Assembly: GCA_004431415.1 (NCBI GenBank)
Contig: QPMI01000088.1
Coordinates: 124,001 to 188,000, forward strand
Direction: 5' to 3'
Source of the DNA: Cyanophora paradoxa
Taxonomy: Eukaryota > Glaucocystophyceae > Cyanophorales > Cyanophoraceae
Length of the DNA: 64,000 bases
Within the stretch, counting starts at the first letter, position 1. Every line of letters starts with the position of its first letter. Positions 11,001-23,796 of this stretch are shown one piece after another. The notes beneath the pieces were generated by a model. It did no database searches. It was given only the letters and a program-made list of their open reading frames with translations, and was not told where the DNA came from. The position numbers were made by a program, and so were the translations under genes.

Positions 11001-14000
11001 CGCATCCGCCACCTCCCCCAGCGCCGCCATGTACCTGCCGAGAGAGGCACGAAGACGTTAGACAGCGCCTCGCCGCCTCTGCGGCTCAGGGGGCTCTGGG
11101 CACCGGAAGAGGCCGCCGGCGGCCTTGCAGATGGCGTCGTAGCTCTCGGGGGGCACGTGGCGGACGGGAGCGAGGGCCTCCAGCAGCTGCTCGCTCCGAT
11201 CCCGCTCACCGGCCCGCACCGCCGCCTGCCCCGAGAGGGGAACGAGAGGGGGCGGCGTGAGCACAAGGGACGCTCGCGGGGCGGGGCGGGGCGGGGGCGG
11301 ACGAAGCCGGCGATGTCGAGGTCGGGGAGGAGGGACGGGGAGCGGAGGACGCGCCAGGCGCCCTCGAGGCTCGCGGGCACGTCGAAGACGACGCACACGG
11401 CGTGCATGAGCGCCGAGACGAGCTCCGGGTTCGCGTCCGTCGAGTCCAGCTCCGCGATCTCTGCGCGCGGCGATCGCCTCGGACGCCTCCAGTCGGGCGT
11501 GGCAGGCGGGGCGGGGCGGGGGCCGGACCGATGCGGGTGAGGTTGCGGACGTGGGTGTTGAAGGCGGCGCGGGCGGCCGCCTCGGCCTCCGTGCGCCGCC
11601 GCGCGTCCTCCTCGTCCTTCTTCCGCCGCGCCTCCGTCTCCACCCCCACCGCCCTGCCGCCCACGCCCCCTCAGCCGCCCCGACCAAGGAAGAGAACCCC
11701 TGCCCTGCCCGGCCCGCCCGGCCCGCGCCCAGCGGACCGGGCCTTGGCGTCGACGATGGCGCGGGAGCGGGTGACGAGGGCGACGTCGCGGGCGACCACC
11801 TCCTCCAGCGCCCGCTCCTCCGCCGCCACGCCCCGGATCGCGTCCTGCGGGGGGCTCGAGGGAGGGGGAGGGAGGGGCGGGGGCGCGCGCACGTCGCAGC
11901 GCTTGGCCTGCGCCCCGAAGTGGGCGATGACGGCGTCCATCGCGTCCAGCTGCGCCCGCGCCCGCCGCGCGAGGGCGCGCCGCGCCGGCCCCGCGGCGTG
12001 CGCGCGGCGCCACGTGGCGGCGAAGGCGGCGAGGAGGTCCCGAAGGCCGCGTCGGGGGCCCCGCCGGCCCCCACCAGCGCCACCCGCGCGAACGACTCCG
12101 GGCCCGCCCCCTCGTCTGCAGGGGGAGGAATGAGCGAAGGGAAGGCGACGAATGGGGAGGGGAGGGGCGCGCAGAAGCGGGCGGCGGCGCGGTGGAGGTT
12201 GGCGAGGAGCTTGGCGACGGAGGCCGGGGCCGTCTCCCCGAACTCGAGGGAGGCCCGCGCGAAGGCGGCGAGGGCGCGCGCCTCCATCGCCGCCCCGTCC
12301 CCCGCGAGCGGGCCGAAGACGACGGGGGCGGCGGCGGCGGCGAGGGCGGGGAAGCGCTGCAGGAGGCGCGCGGCCTCGCCCCAGGCCGCCTCGCTCGGGC
12401 AGTCGAGGGCGGCGACGACGTGCACCCGGCCCGCCGTGGCCAGCGAGGCGTCCTCCTCGTTCGCGGGGGCGCCCTCGCGCCCCTCCCGTGGGGACCCGCC
12501 CGCCGGCGTCCCCTCCCGCGAGGGCACGCGGCTCTCCCGCCTGCTCCCCGCCCGGCTCGGCCCCCGGCTGCCCGCGCTGAGCGCCGGGGCCAGCGTGGCG
12601 GTGCCGGCGCGGCTGGCCCGCGCGAGACGGCGTGCTGCAGCCTCCCCGCCTCCGCCGCCGCGTCGTCCCCCGCGCTGCGCCGGGGGTCGGTCCGAGCAAA
12701 ACGCGGGGCGGGGCGCGGGGCGCGGCACAAAGCGCACTCGGCCTCGCCCCGGGGACGGCGTCGGCGACGGGGAGGCGCCCGTGCTGCGGGGCGCGCCGGC
12801 TGAGCGGGGCGGGGGCGGGGCGCGGGGGCGGGCGCACGACGGTGATGGAGTGGAGGAGGTCGAGGGCGGCCTCGTCGGCGGCGGCGCGGGGCGGCACGTA
12901 GAGCACGAGCGGCCGCGCCCGCTCCCCTCGAGGTGCCGCGCCACGAGGGCCCGGATCTCCCCCGCCGCCCGCCGCCCGGGCCCCTCCCGTACCTCCGCGA
13001 ACTCGTACCCCGCGATCCGCGCCGCGAGGCGCGCGAGGGTGCGGCGGCCGGCGCCGGCGCCCTGCGAGACGAGCAGGGCGTGCCCCCCGGCCCGCGGCGG
13101 CTGCCGCAGCGCCCGCGAGACGGCGAGGAGGCGCCGCAGGGCCCCGTCGGGCCACACGAGGCCCTCCCCCGGGGCCCCCGCCCCCGCCGGCTTCGCCCCG
13201 GGGCCGGAGCCGGCGGCGGCGGCGGCGGCGGCCTGGTCCTCGGCGAGAGCCTCCGCGATGGCGCGCTCGAGGGCGGAGCGGACGTCGGCGGCCGACATCG
13301 CCTTGTAGGAGCCGTCCCGCTCCTCGCCGGCCTTGTCCGCCGTCCAGAAGGCCGAGAGGCCGGCGGGGTCCGCCAGCTCCTCCGCCAGGCCCTTCGGGGG
13401 CGGGTCCGCCATCCGCGACTCGTACCTGGGGAGCTGGGTGAGCCGAGGGCGGATGTGAGGGGAGGGCGGGCGCGCTTGTCGATGAGCTCGGCGGCGACCC
13501 AGACGCGGGCGGCGGGGCTCTCCGTCGGGAGCCGGTCGCAGAGGGCCGCCACGAGCCGCGTCGCCCACAGCCGCGCGAAGGGGCCGTCCACGTTCCCGTT
13601 CAGGTCCTGCGGGCGTCTTCAGGCGCGTCCCACGCGCTTCTCTGTAAGAGGGGAGGGCGCACGCGGATCCAGTCGGGGCGGACGTGGCGGAGGGCCTCGA
13701 AGACGGCGGCGAGGTCCCGCAGGCGGGGCCCGAAGAGCGCCCCGTCCGCCGCCCCCGGCCGCCCCCGCTCCCGCTCCCGCTCCAGCCCGGGGACCTCGCC
13801 CTTGGCGAGCGCGGCGGCGACGCGGGCGTACAGCGCGACGGAGGCCTCGGCGAGGGACTTGGCCCAGCGCGGCAGCACCGTGCGCGCCACGGCCGCCGCC
13901 TGCAGGCCCCCGGCCCCAGCGGGAGCGCCCGCCCGCCGGCCGCCGTTCCTCCGAAGAGGCCGGCGGGGGCGAAGGGCGCCAGGGTCGCCTCGACGACGGC

Positions 14001-17000
14001 GGCGAAGAGGGCGGAGAGGGCGCCCTGCGAGGGCTCGTGGAGCCGCACGGGGACCATGCCCCGCACGGCGCGCGCCCACAGGCGCAGCGCCAGGCGCCCC
14101 GGCTCCGTCGAGGGCGCCCCGAGGCCGGGGGCTCGCAGGCAGCCGGCCCGCAGGCGGCGGTGGCGAGGAGGTGGACGTCGGAGAGGTGGAAGAGGCCGAG
14201 GGAGCGGTTGTCGGGGAGGGCGCCGGCCCCCGCCGCGAGCCGCAGCACCTCGAGCGGGAGGAAGCCGCGGGCCGCCTCGCCGGCCCCCGCCGCCGCCGAG
14301 GCCGGCAGGTGGAGGTCGTCGACGAGGACGGTGACGCGGCGGCCGGGGAAGAGGCGGCGGGAGCGGGTGACCCGGGCGCGCAGCTCGCCGTCCAGGGCCG
14401 AGGCGCGGGCGAGCGGGGTGAGGCGGAGCTCGAGGCGGGCGGGGGCGCGCTGGAGGACCTGCGCGGCCAGGCCGCTCTTCCCGCAGCCGGCCGTCCCCAG
14501 CAGCAGCGCCGGCTTGCCGGCCTCCATCAGCACCCGCGCCACGTACCCCGCCGGCGCGTTCTCCCCGTGCCACACGAAGACCGCCCCGCCCTGCGGCCAT
14601 CAGCGCGGTCCGGGGGCGGGCGGGGCGCGGGGGGGGGGGGGGGGGGACGGGGAGCGGGGCGACGACGGGGGTGCCGGGCCCGAGGGGCGGCGGCGAGGCG
14701 GGGGTCCACGGCTGGAGGCTCTGCTCCGCGATGCTGATGTGGTAGTCGAAGACCGTCCCTGCCCGGGGGCCAGCATTAAAAGAGATGTAAGGGAGCGACG
14801 CGAGGGGCGGCGGGGCACCGCGGGCGTCGGGGAGCTCGCAGAGGTCCTTGAAGCGGTTGCGGCACCAGGCGTCGAAGGCGCGCCGCGTCTCGGGGCTCCC
14901 CGCCAGGCCCCGCGCCGCCGCCACGCCCCACACCAGGCTGAACGCGAAGAGCACGCCCACGGAGGCGAAGTTGAGGTTCAGGTTGACGCCCTCCGTCTCG
15001 GCGGCGAGGAGGGCGCGCAGCAGCTCGAGGGCGCCCCGCGCGAGGGCCGCGTCCTGCGCCCGGACCGAGAGGGCCTCGCGCCCGGGCAGGGCCTCCTGCA
15101 GGCCCGGCGAGAGGCGCGCGGCGGCGGCGATGGCGCGGGTGCGCTCGAGGGCCTCGGGGAGGAGGGACTCGCCGAGGGCCCGCAGGCGCTCCTTGGCGGC
15201 GCCCTGGAGGGAGCGGGGGAGGCGGTGGAGCCAGAGGGCGAGCGCCGCGCGCCAGTCGGGCCCCGCCGAGGGCGGAAAGTAGACGGTGGCGCACGAGGCG
15301 AGGGCGGCGGGGGAGGCCCCCGCGGCGTCCGGGGCCTCGAGGAGCACCTGCATGGCCCGCCCGGGCATCGTCTGGTCCCGCCCCAGCGTCCGCACCCCCG
15401 AGAGCGGGTCGTGCAGGCCCGGCAGGAGCCGCTCCGCCCCGAACCAGCCCAGCGGCCCGTCGAAGAGCGCCCAGTGCTCGGCCCCCGGGCCCGCGCCGGC
15501 CGCCGCCCGCGAGACCGCCTCCAGGAAGGCGACGGGCGGCCACGCGCCGCCCTCGCCGTTGTTGTCGTCGTCCACCGCCCGCCGCGCCGTCCGCGGCCGC
15601 CCCGCCCCCGCCCCGCCCCGCCACCTCCGCCTCCTTCCCCGCCTCCCGCCCGTCGGGCGTCGCGGCGGCCGAGGCGGCGGCGTGCGGAGCCAAGGCCGGC
15701 GTCGCGGCGGCCGGCGGCTGGCCCGGGGCGGGGGCCTGCTGGGCCGGGGGCGGCGGGGCGTCGAGGGCGGCGGGGTGGAAGACGTGGAGGGAGACCTCGA
15801 GGCGCTGCGGCGGCCGCTGCGTCTGCGCCGCCGCCTCGGCGCCCTCGCGCTGCGCCGCCGCCGCCGAGGCGGCCGCGGCGGCGCGCTGGGCGCGGAGCTC
15901 GCGGGCCTGCACGACGAGGCGGCAGGCGGCCGTCTTGCCGGAGCCGGGCTCGCCGAGGAGGAGGACGGCGGCGGGGCGGGAGCCGGGGGCCCCCGGGGCC
16001 CGAGGGCGGCGTCGAGCTGGCGGACGCGGGCGACCTGCTCGGGCATCGCCAGGCGCCCGGAGGCCTCCACCGCCGCCAGCACGTCGGCGTCGGTCAGGCG
16101 TTCCTGCGCCGCGGCGGCGTCGAGCGCCCCGGCGGCCTGCAGCGAGGGGAAGAGGGCCTCGACGGTGCGGCGGAGGGCGCCAGCGAGGAGGCCCCCACGT
16201 GCGGCGCGTGCCGCCGCAGCAGCGCGCGGGCCACGGCCCACGCCTCCAGCCCCGCCCCCTCGCCCCCGGGTGGCCCGCGCCGCCGCGAGCGCCGCGAGGC
16301 GGAGCGGGTCCTTGTGGCCGGCGGCCTGCACGGCGCGCAGCTCGGCGGCGGCGGCGCGGAGGGCGGCGCGGAGGGCGCCGGGCCCGAAGGCGGCGGGGCC
16401 CCCGACGCCCTCCTCGTCGGCCGCGTCCGCCGGCGCCTCCGCCAGCACCGCGTAGAAGCGCGCGATCTGCGAACGAGCTCGAGGGCGCCCCGGGCCTGGC
16501 GGGGGCGGGCAGGGAGGGGGCGGGACCTTGGGGGCGAGGAGGTGGTGGGACTCGAAGCCGGCGGCCTGGAGGAGGACGGAGGCGAGGAGGCGCGCGTCGG
16601 GCGGCTGCAGGTGCAGCGGCCGCAGCTGCGAGACGAGGCTCGCGGGGAGCGCCGCGAGGAGCGCGGGGTGGCCGACGCCGGGCTCGGCGGCGGCGAAGAA
16701 GCCGAAGGTGGGGGAGACGGGGAGGCGGAGGGCGGAGAGGCCGCGGCCGATGGTGACGAGCCCCGCGCGCTCCTCGAGGGCGCGCTGCACGGCCCGCAGC
16801 TGCTCGGCGAGGAGGGAGAGGACGGGGGCCCCCAGGCGCTCCAGGCCCCGCACGCAGAGCCACGCCCCCGTCGTGACGGCCCCGGCGAGCCAGTGCTGCA
16901 CGTCCCGCGCCGCCGCCGCCTCCGCCTCGGGGCCCGCGTCGCCGCCCTCGGCGCAGGAGACGGAGATGAGGCGGCGGCCGAGGATGTAGGCGAGCTCGCG

Positions 17001-20000
17001 GAGCGTCTCGCCGCGGCCGGCGCCGGCGGGGCCGAAGAGCAGCGCCCCCGCGGCGGGGCCGTGCTGCAGCGCGCACAAGACGGCCGCCATGCAGCGCTCC
17101 GCCGCCGGCGTCATCACCGCCCCGCCCTCGAGCCCGCCCGCCGTCCCCTTGAACTCGAAGGTGCAGGGGACGGAGGCCGTGAGCGCCCGCGCCGTCAGCT
17201 GCCTCAGGTCCGGGTCGTACTGCGCCGGCGCGTCAGGAAGTTTCTCTACAGAACGTTTCCCGCGGGGGCGCACGTAGAGGCGGAGGCGGGACTGGAAGGC
17301 GGGGTCCTCGGCCCGCTCCAGGCGGCCCCGCGCGAGCTCCTCGAACGAGTCCCGCAGGTGGGCCCCGAGCACGATCACCTGCTGCAGCCGCGCCCGCGCC
17401 ACGGGGCCGCGCACGAGGCGCAGCGCGGTGGCCCACGTCTCGAGGCGCTCGCCCCACTGGGCGGCGGCGCCCTCGAGGCGGTGGGACTCGGGGCGGCCGG
17501 GCGGGGCGAGGAGGCGGAGGGCGTTGGGGACGCCCCGCGAGGTGGCGTCCACCGCGGAGAGCGCCCCCGCCACGAGCGTCGCCGCCGTGACGACGGCCGT
17601 GTGGAACTCCGACTCCGCCGCCGCCATGCGCCGCTCCAGCTCCCACAGCGTCGCCGCCCCGTCCGCCGAGGGCCCGCCCCACGCCGAGGCGCCCCCGCCA
17701 CCGACGAGCGCGGCGAGTCCGGCGCCGCCGACGAGGCGTCGAAGGCGAGCGACTTGCGCCGCCCGCCGCCCTTCTTCGACTGCGCGCCGGCCACGGAGGG
17801 CGCCGCCAGGGAGGGCGCCGCCAGGGGCGCCGGCGGCGGGGGCGCCGGGGCGCTGCGGGCGGTGGCGAGGGCGAGGCTCGGGAGGGGCGCGAGGTCGGTG
17901 TGCACGCGGCGCGCGAAGGCGACGCGGAGGGCGGCGGCGACGGTCTGGGCGGGGAAGGCGAGGGGCCAGTGGGGGGAGGCCTTGAGGCCGGCCACGGCGC
18001 ACTCGACGGCGGCGGGGAGGGCGTCGGCGAGGGTCTGCGAGAGCGTCCGCTCGAGGTTCTGGAGCCAGGCCTCGAGGGCGCCCTTGACGGGGACGGCCCG
18101 GGCGAGGGCCACGCGCTCCCCTAGGGGGCCCACCACCGCCACGATCTCCAGGCGCCGCCCCGCGCCCGGCGCCTCCTCCGGCAGCGCGTGCGTCTCGAAC
18201 GCCCGCACCCCGTCGAACAGCTTCCACAGGTGCGCCTGGCACGCGAGGTTGAGAGGGCGGGCTGTAGGAAACGAGCCAAGTAGCCTACAAAACAGCGGAC
18301 CTGGACGGCGCGCTCGGGGTCGGAGGCGAGGACCTCGAGGAGGTCGTCGTTGGAGAGGGCGAAGAAGCGCGGGAAGAGGGCCCGCTTGTGCTGCAGCGAC
18401 CCCTCCAGCGCCTCCCGCACCCGCCCCAGCGTGTCTCCGCTGCCCGCCCCCGTCGGCTGGGGCAAGGACATGGACAGGAGGGGGCCGGGGCGGGGCACCA
18501 CTCGGTGAGGAGGGGCAGCATGAGGCGGTTGGCGCCGACGCGGGCGACGAGGCCGTCCTTCTGGACGCCGGCGAGCACGTCGGCCCAGCGCCGCGCCGCG
18601 CCCTCGAAGAGCCGCGTCTCGGGCCCCAGCGTCGCCTTCGAGTCCGCCCGCCAGAAGAACGACCGCAGGTACGTCACGCTCCCCTGCCGCGCCCCGCGTC
18701 AGCGGCGCGGCTTCCCCGCGTGTTTCTCGGTTCTGCTTCGGGGTCACCTGGACGGCGAGGAGGGCGCGGACGGTGTCGAGCATGCCGGCGAGGCGGAGCT
18801 GCTCGCGCTGCAGGTCCTGCGCCTTGATGAGGGCGTTGTGCGGGCTGCTCTGCATCGCCCGCAGCAGCGCCGCGTGCGCCACCAGCGCCGCCTCCACCTC
18901 CTCGGCGTTGTGCACCCGCAGCCACTCCTCCTTCCCCGGCCCCGCCGCAGCGCCCTCCCGCTCCCGCTCCCGCGGCTCCGCCTCCGCCGGGCCCACCTCG
19001 AAGGTCCTGCCCGCCCGCCCGCCGGCCCGTCAGAGGCCGAGGCGAGGCAGGCCCCGCCTCGGGCGGACCGGGTCTCCCAGGTGTCCACGATGGCCTGGAA
19101 CTGCTGCGCGAGGGCCTGCCCCGCGCTCCCCGTCAGCGCGGCCCCGGGCGGGGCGGGGCTAGGGGGGCGAGGACCTGCTCGGCGGCGGCCATGGCGGCGA
19201 GCTCGAGGACGAGCGCCGCGTAGTCGTGCAGCTTCCGCGCCTCCAGCTGCGCCCCGCCGCCCCTCAGCGACGCCCCCCTGGGTTTGAAAGCGGGCCTGGG
19301 GGCGGGGGCGGGCCTGGGTGAGGGTCATGTCGGGGGCGTAGTCGATGAAGAGGGCGCGCTCCAGGCGCTCCCAGTGGCGCCGCTGCATCGCCCCCGACGC
19401 GAGCCCCTTGATCACCGGCAGCTTCCGCAGCTGCCCGCGCGCGCCCTCGAACCGCGAAGCGCGGCCGGGGGCGCGGGGGCGGGGGCGGGACCTGGGGCTG
19501 GAGGGCGCGCTCGAGGGCCCCCGCGACGGGCTGCTCCTCGCCCGTCCCCGAGCGCTGCTTCAGCGCCTCGTTCAGCTGCGTCGCCTGGCGCCCCAGCTGC
19601 GCGCGCCCCCGCGTCACGTGGAGCGCGCGCGGGGGGGATGCGGGGGGCGGCGGGCCTCGGTGATCTTGGCGGCGATCTCGTCGCCGCGCAGCTCCTTGAT
19701 CTGCTCGAAGTAGACCACCGCCTGCAGCCGCGCGCTCGGAGGGGGAGGCGGGGGGCGTGGCGGGGCGGGCGGGCCTCGAGGCGCTTCCAGGCGTCGACGG
19801 CCTCCCAGAGGGCGCGCAGCAGCGTCAGCTCCGCGTCCAGCACCTCCACCGGCCTGCCGCCCCGCCTCGGCCCAGCCCCCCGGCGAGCGCGGGCAGCTCG
19901 GGGCGCACCTGAGGGCGACCTCGTCGACGCCCATGACGCGCTGCTGCTCGAGGACGGCCGCCGCCTTGGCGCGCATCTTCGCCGCCGTCGCCCGGTGGCC

Positions 20001-23000
20001 CTCCAGCAGCGCCAGCACCTGCCCGCCCCGCCCCGCCCGCTCAGAGGCGCCGGCGCCCGCGGAGGGCGGGGGCGGGGGCGGGCCTCCTGGGGGCGGGACT
20101 CCCAGTCGGTGAAGGGCGGGGCGCGGAGCTCCTTGCGGAGCGCGTCGACCGCGAGCGCCGCCGCCTCCGCCACCTGCTCGAGCGCCACCTGCGCGCCGCC
20201 CCCGCCGCTGAGACGCAAGGGAGGGGGCGCGAGGGGGGCGGGGCGGGGCGGGGCGTGCCCTGTAGAAGACGAGCATGGGCTCGCGGGTGGCGGAGGAGGC
20301 GGCGAGGGCCCTCTTGGCGAGGGCCACGCGCCCGTAGAGGAGCGCGTGCCGCCCCGCCGCCCGCTCCAGCGCCCCCTTGCCCTTGGCGTGCGCCAGCAGC
20401 GCCAGCACCTCCGAGAGCACCTGCGTCTCCCCCGACACCTGCGGGCCGGGCGCTCGGGGGGCCCCGGCGGGGGCGGGGGCGGGGGCGGGGGCGGGCCTCG
20501 GCGATGGTGGCGGGGAGGGCGGCGCAGAAGGCGCGCTGCTCGACGTAGGCGTCGAGCTCCTCGGGGTCGACCTCGAGGCGCCGCAGGGCCTCGTCCATGC
20601 GAGCGTGCAGCTCCTCGGTCCGCTCCCCGGCGATCGCCGCGGCGAGGCCCTCCAGCTGGGCGATGGCGGCCCGGGGGAAGGGCGCCAGCTGCCCCTTCAT
20701 CGCGTTCGAGTCCAGCACGAGCACGCCCCGCACGGTCACCCCCCGCGTGCGCGCGATGTCCTGGCCCCACTTCCGGAACTGCGCAGGCGCGTCGGCGGCC
20801 CCGCGAGGCGAGGCGATGCGGGGCGGGGCGGGGCGGGGCGGGGGGCGCGGGCGGGCGTGCGCGCCTTGCGGACGTCGTCGTGGAGGAGGGTGACGAGGTT
20901 GGCGAGGTCGCCGTTGCAGCGCGCCATGACCGAGGCCCGCAGCTCGCCCGGCGTCGCGGGCCAGCGCTGCGCGGCGGCGTGCACGAGGGAGAGCTCGGCG
21001 TACGCCGCCGCCGCCTTCGTCGCCTCCTCGAAGCTCGCCTCGATGATCGAGCGCACCGCCGCCACCTGGGCGAGGGGCGCGCGCTCAGGCGGGCGGGCCT
21101 GACGGGCGGGGGGACGCGGGGGCGGCGGCCGGCACCTGCTCGCGGAAGGAGGGCGTCCCGGCGAGGTACGCCCCGATGTCCATCCCGTTCACCGGGTTCG
21201 TGAGCGCCTTCGCCGAGATCCCTGGGGGGTACGCCCGTCGCCCGGGGGTACGGGGGGAGACGCGGGGGAGGCGGCCGCACCGGAGGCGTGCAGCATCTCG
21301 TGGAAGGGCGGCTGCGGGGCGCGAGGGGTTGGACGGCGAGGGGGGAGCGCGGGCGGGGTACGCGAGCTCACGTGGAAGATGACGCGCGGCTGGTGCCGGA
21401 GCTGCGGGGAACGGAGCCGTGAGCACCGTACCCCCCGACGGAACCCGTACCCCCCTCCGACCTGGGTGAGGGTGTTCTTGAGGAGCTGGCCGACGGCCTC
21501 GGCGAGCAGGTTCGCCTCGGGCTCCATCGTAACCTGGGGCGAGCGTTCGCCCCGGAGGAACGGGGGGGCGGGGCCGGGGAGCGCTCGCCTGGGAGCGGGG
21601 GTCGAGGGAGACGGTGACGCGGAAGAGGGCGGCGGAGTCGAGGCGCGCCGCCGCGAGGAACTCCTCCACCGACCGCACCGCCGCCAGCAGCATCGCCTCC
21701 TGCGGGAGGCGTGAGGGGGAGGGGGAGAGCGGGGCAGGGGTACGGCAGACGGACGCACGAGGACGACGTACTCGCAGAGGCGGATGAGGCGGGCGAGGCG
21801 CGGCAGCGGGTCCACCCGCACCTCCGCCTCGTCCTGCCGCTCCTCTGAACAACGAGCTCGAAGCCGAGGAGAGGGGAGGCGGGGCACCTGGGCGCGGGCG
21901 GCGCGCTCCTCGCGGATGCAGCGGTCGATGCGGGCGACGGCCGCCCGCAGGCAGTCCCGGATGTAGTTCTTCATCAGCAGCTGCGCCCCGCCCTCGTCAC
22001 GTGAGCGGCGGGCGGGCGGCCCCGCCGCGTGGCTGGGCGCGGGGCCGCGCCTCGTGCTTGGTCTGGGTCTCGACGAAGTCGGCGAGGCCCATCCCCGCGT
22101 GCGGCTTGACGATGACGAGCTGCAGGCCCGCCACCGGCTCCACCGCCCCCGCCACCTCCAGGATGCACTGCCCGCACGCCTCAGCGGCGGGCGGCCCCGC
22201 GGGGGCGCGGGGCGGGGCGCGGGGGGCGCGCCTGGTGGAAGCGGGGCCAGTGGGCGATGAGCTTCTTGGCGAGCTTCTTGCGCGTCTTCTTGAAGAGCCG
22301 CCACTTCGTCAGATTCTTCCACGCCCGAAAGATCTGCGCCCCGCCGGGTCGGCATGGAGCGGCAGGGCGCGGACAGGAGGCGAAGGTGGGAGGGTACGGG
22401 CCTTCCAGTGGCGCCAGAGGCGGAAGACCTTCATGGTGCCGAGGATGCGGTACTGGTAGTCCTCCCGCATGTGCTTCGAGATCGAGATGAAGTCCGAGCG
22501 GCCGTCCCCCGTGATGCACATCAGCCCGTTCTGCGCCCCGCGGGGATCGGCCCTCGGCCGGATCGAACGCGCGAGCTAGGAGAGCGGGGCGGGGCGGACG
22601 CGGGTGAGGTAGCAGAAGTCGGTCTCGCGGCGCTCCTCGCCGGGCTTCATGGCGGCGAGGCCGATGATGCGCTCCACGTTGCCGATCACGCCGACCTGCT
22701 TGCGCACGGGGAGGACGTGCCCGGGGCCCCGGATGCGCCGCACGTAGAGCGCCAGGGGCGACGTCTCGCTCCACCCCTCCGCCGCCATCTCCCGCGCCCC
22801 CGGCGGGCCCGCTGCCGCCCCCGCGTGGGCCCCGCGCCGGGCCGGGGCCCGGGGGGCAGGCGAGGCGGGCGGCGGACTCTGGAAGAGCTCGGTGGTGAGG
22901 GGGCGAGGGCGGCGTTGCGGGCCTGCAGCGCCCGCTGCCGCTCCGGGTCCTCCTCCGCGCTCCGGTAGCCCGCCTTCGAGCCGCCCTTCCCCGCCCTGCC

Positions 23001-23546
23001 CCGCGCCTCGGCCGCCGGCCCGCCCCGGCGCGGGGCCGGGGGCGGGCGGCGCACCGGATGCGGCGGAGGTAGGCCTCGGACATCGAGAGGGCGGCGGGGC
23101 CGCGCGGCGGCTCCCGCAGCTGCTGCAGCGCCAGCGTCGAGCGCACATTCCCGTACCCGAAGACAAGCGCGTCGTCCAGCGTCCCCGGCGGCACGACTTC
23201 CGAGGCCGCCGGCGGCGTCGTCGACTTCGCCCGCAGCTGGGCCGCCGAGGCCGAGGAGCCGAGGCCCTTGGGCGGGAGGCTTCGCTCGCTGCGGTACGCG
23301 AGTCAGCACCTTGTCCGCAGGCCCGCAGCTAAGCGCCGCGCGTTCGGGGCGCTCCGGGCCGACGCACAGGAGCTCGGACACGGAGAGTCCCGATACGCTC
23401 CTGCTGCTAACCAGGCTCTTGCCACCTAAGCTCCGCGCCTGCGAGGCGGCCCTGGACGGGCCGCCCGGCCCTGCGCGGGTTCGGCTCAGCGAGCTCAGCG
23501 CACAACTGGCCACTGGGCCCGCATCGCCGCGGAACGAACCTTCCAT
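5071..23546 (-). CDS. Axonemal-type dynein heavy chain with degenerate AAA1 and AAA4
   Basis: Minus-end microtubule motor subunit of the flagellar axoneme, estimated at about 5,000 residues with some 40 short introns. N-terminal part (22.8-22.1 kb) has FRAWKNLTKWRLFKKTRKKL, typical of single-headed inner-arm dyneins. The linker ends with KRALFPRFFALSNDDLLEVL (about 18.4 kb). AAA1 (about 17.2-16.6 kb) has GPAGAGRGET where GPAGTGKTET is expected and CVRGLERLG where CFDEFNRI is expected. AAA2 has an intact GEPGSGKT (near 15.94 kb). AAA3 has GTAGCGKS (14.48 kb) and VTVLVDDLHLPA (14.3 kb). AAA4 has a changed P-loop, GAGAGRRTLARLAARIAGYE (13.05 kb). The stalk coiled coils and microtubule-binding tip span about 12.0-10.7 kb. 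AAA5 is at 10.7-10.0 kb and AAA6 at about 8.5-6.9 kb. The C-terminal domain includes HALQQDVPLDETSIRSRLG and ends ACICLSPHP. The ATG at 23546 opens a Ser-rich first exon whose join to exon 2 is uncertain. Many introns have GC donors. Confidence 0.92.
14629..14646. repeat. Poly-G run in a dynein intron
   Basis: Eighteen consecutive G on the plus strand, which is poly-C (polypyrimidine) in the sense of the dynein transcript. It sits between the exon ending near SLQPWTP (AAA2 side) and the exon carrying AAA3, so it probably belongs to an intron. Confidence 0.7.
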
Positions 23547-23796
23547 GCGCTCCTTTGTCAATTCCCGCTGAGAAGAGGCGCCAGGGCGCTGCTAGCTAGT
23601 TCGGCGCGGCATCTTTTTTTCGTCGCGGGGGTACCCAGCACGACAGGCGCCTGACTTTCAGCTGCAAGCCAGCACCAGCTGCAGGTGCGCTCGAGCGCTC
23701 GAGCGTGCAGCACAAACAAGATCCGCCAAAGCGGCACCGGAGTGGCCCCGCGAGAGGAAACGCGCGTGCGCGGCTGCGAGAGCGAGCGCGGCCGCG
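23547..23796. promoter_or_regulatory. Divergent promoter region, dynein / YGSN gene
   Basis: A 250-bp gap between the dynein start codon (minus strand) and the ATG of the right-hand gene. It contains CTAGCTAG and the palindrome CGCTCGAGCGCTCGAGCG near 23690. No recognised promoter element is visible. The function is inferred from head-to-head layout. Confidence 0.4.
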
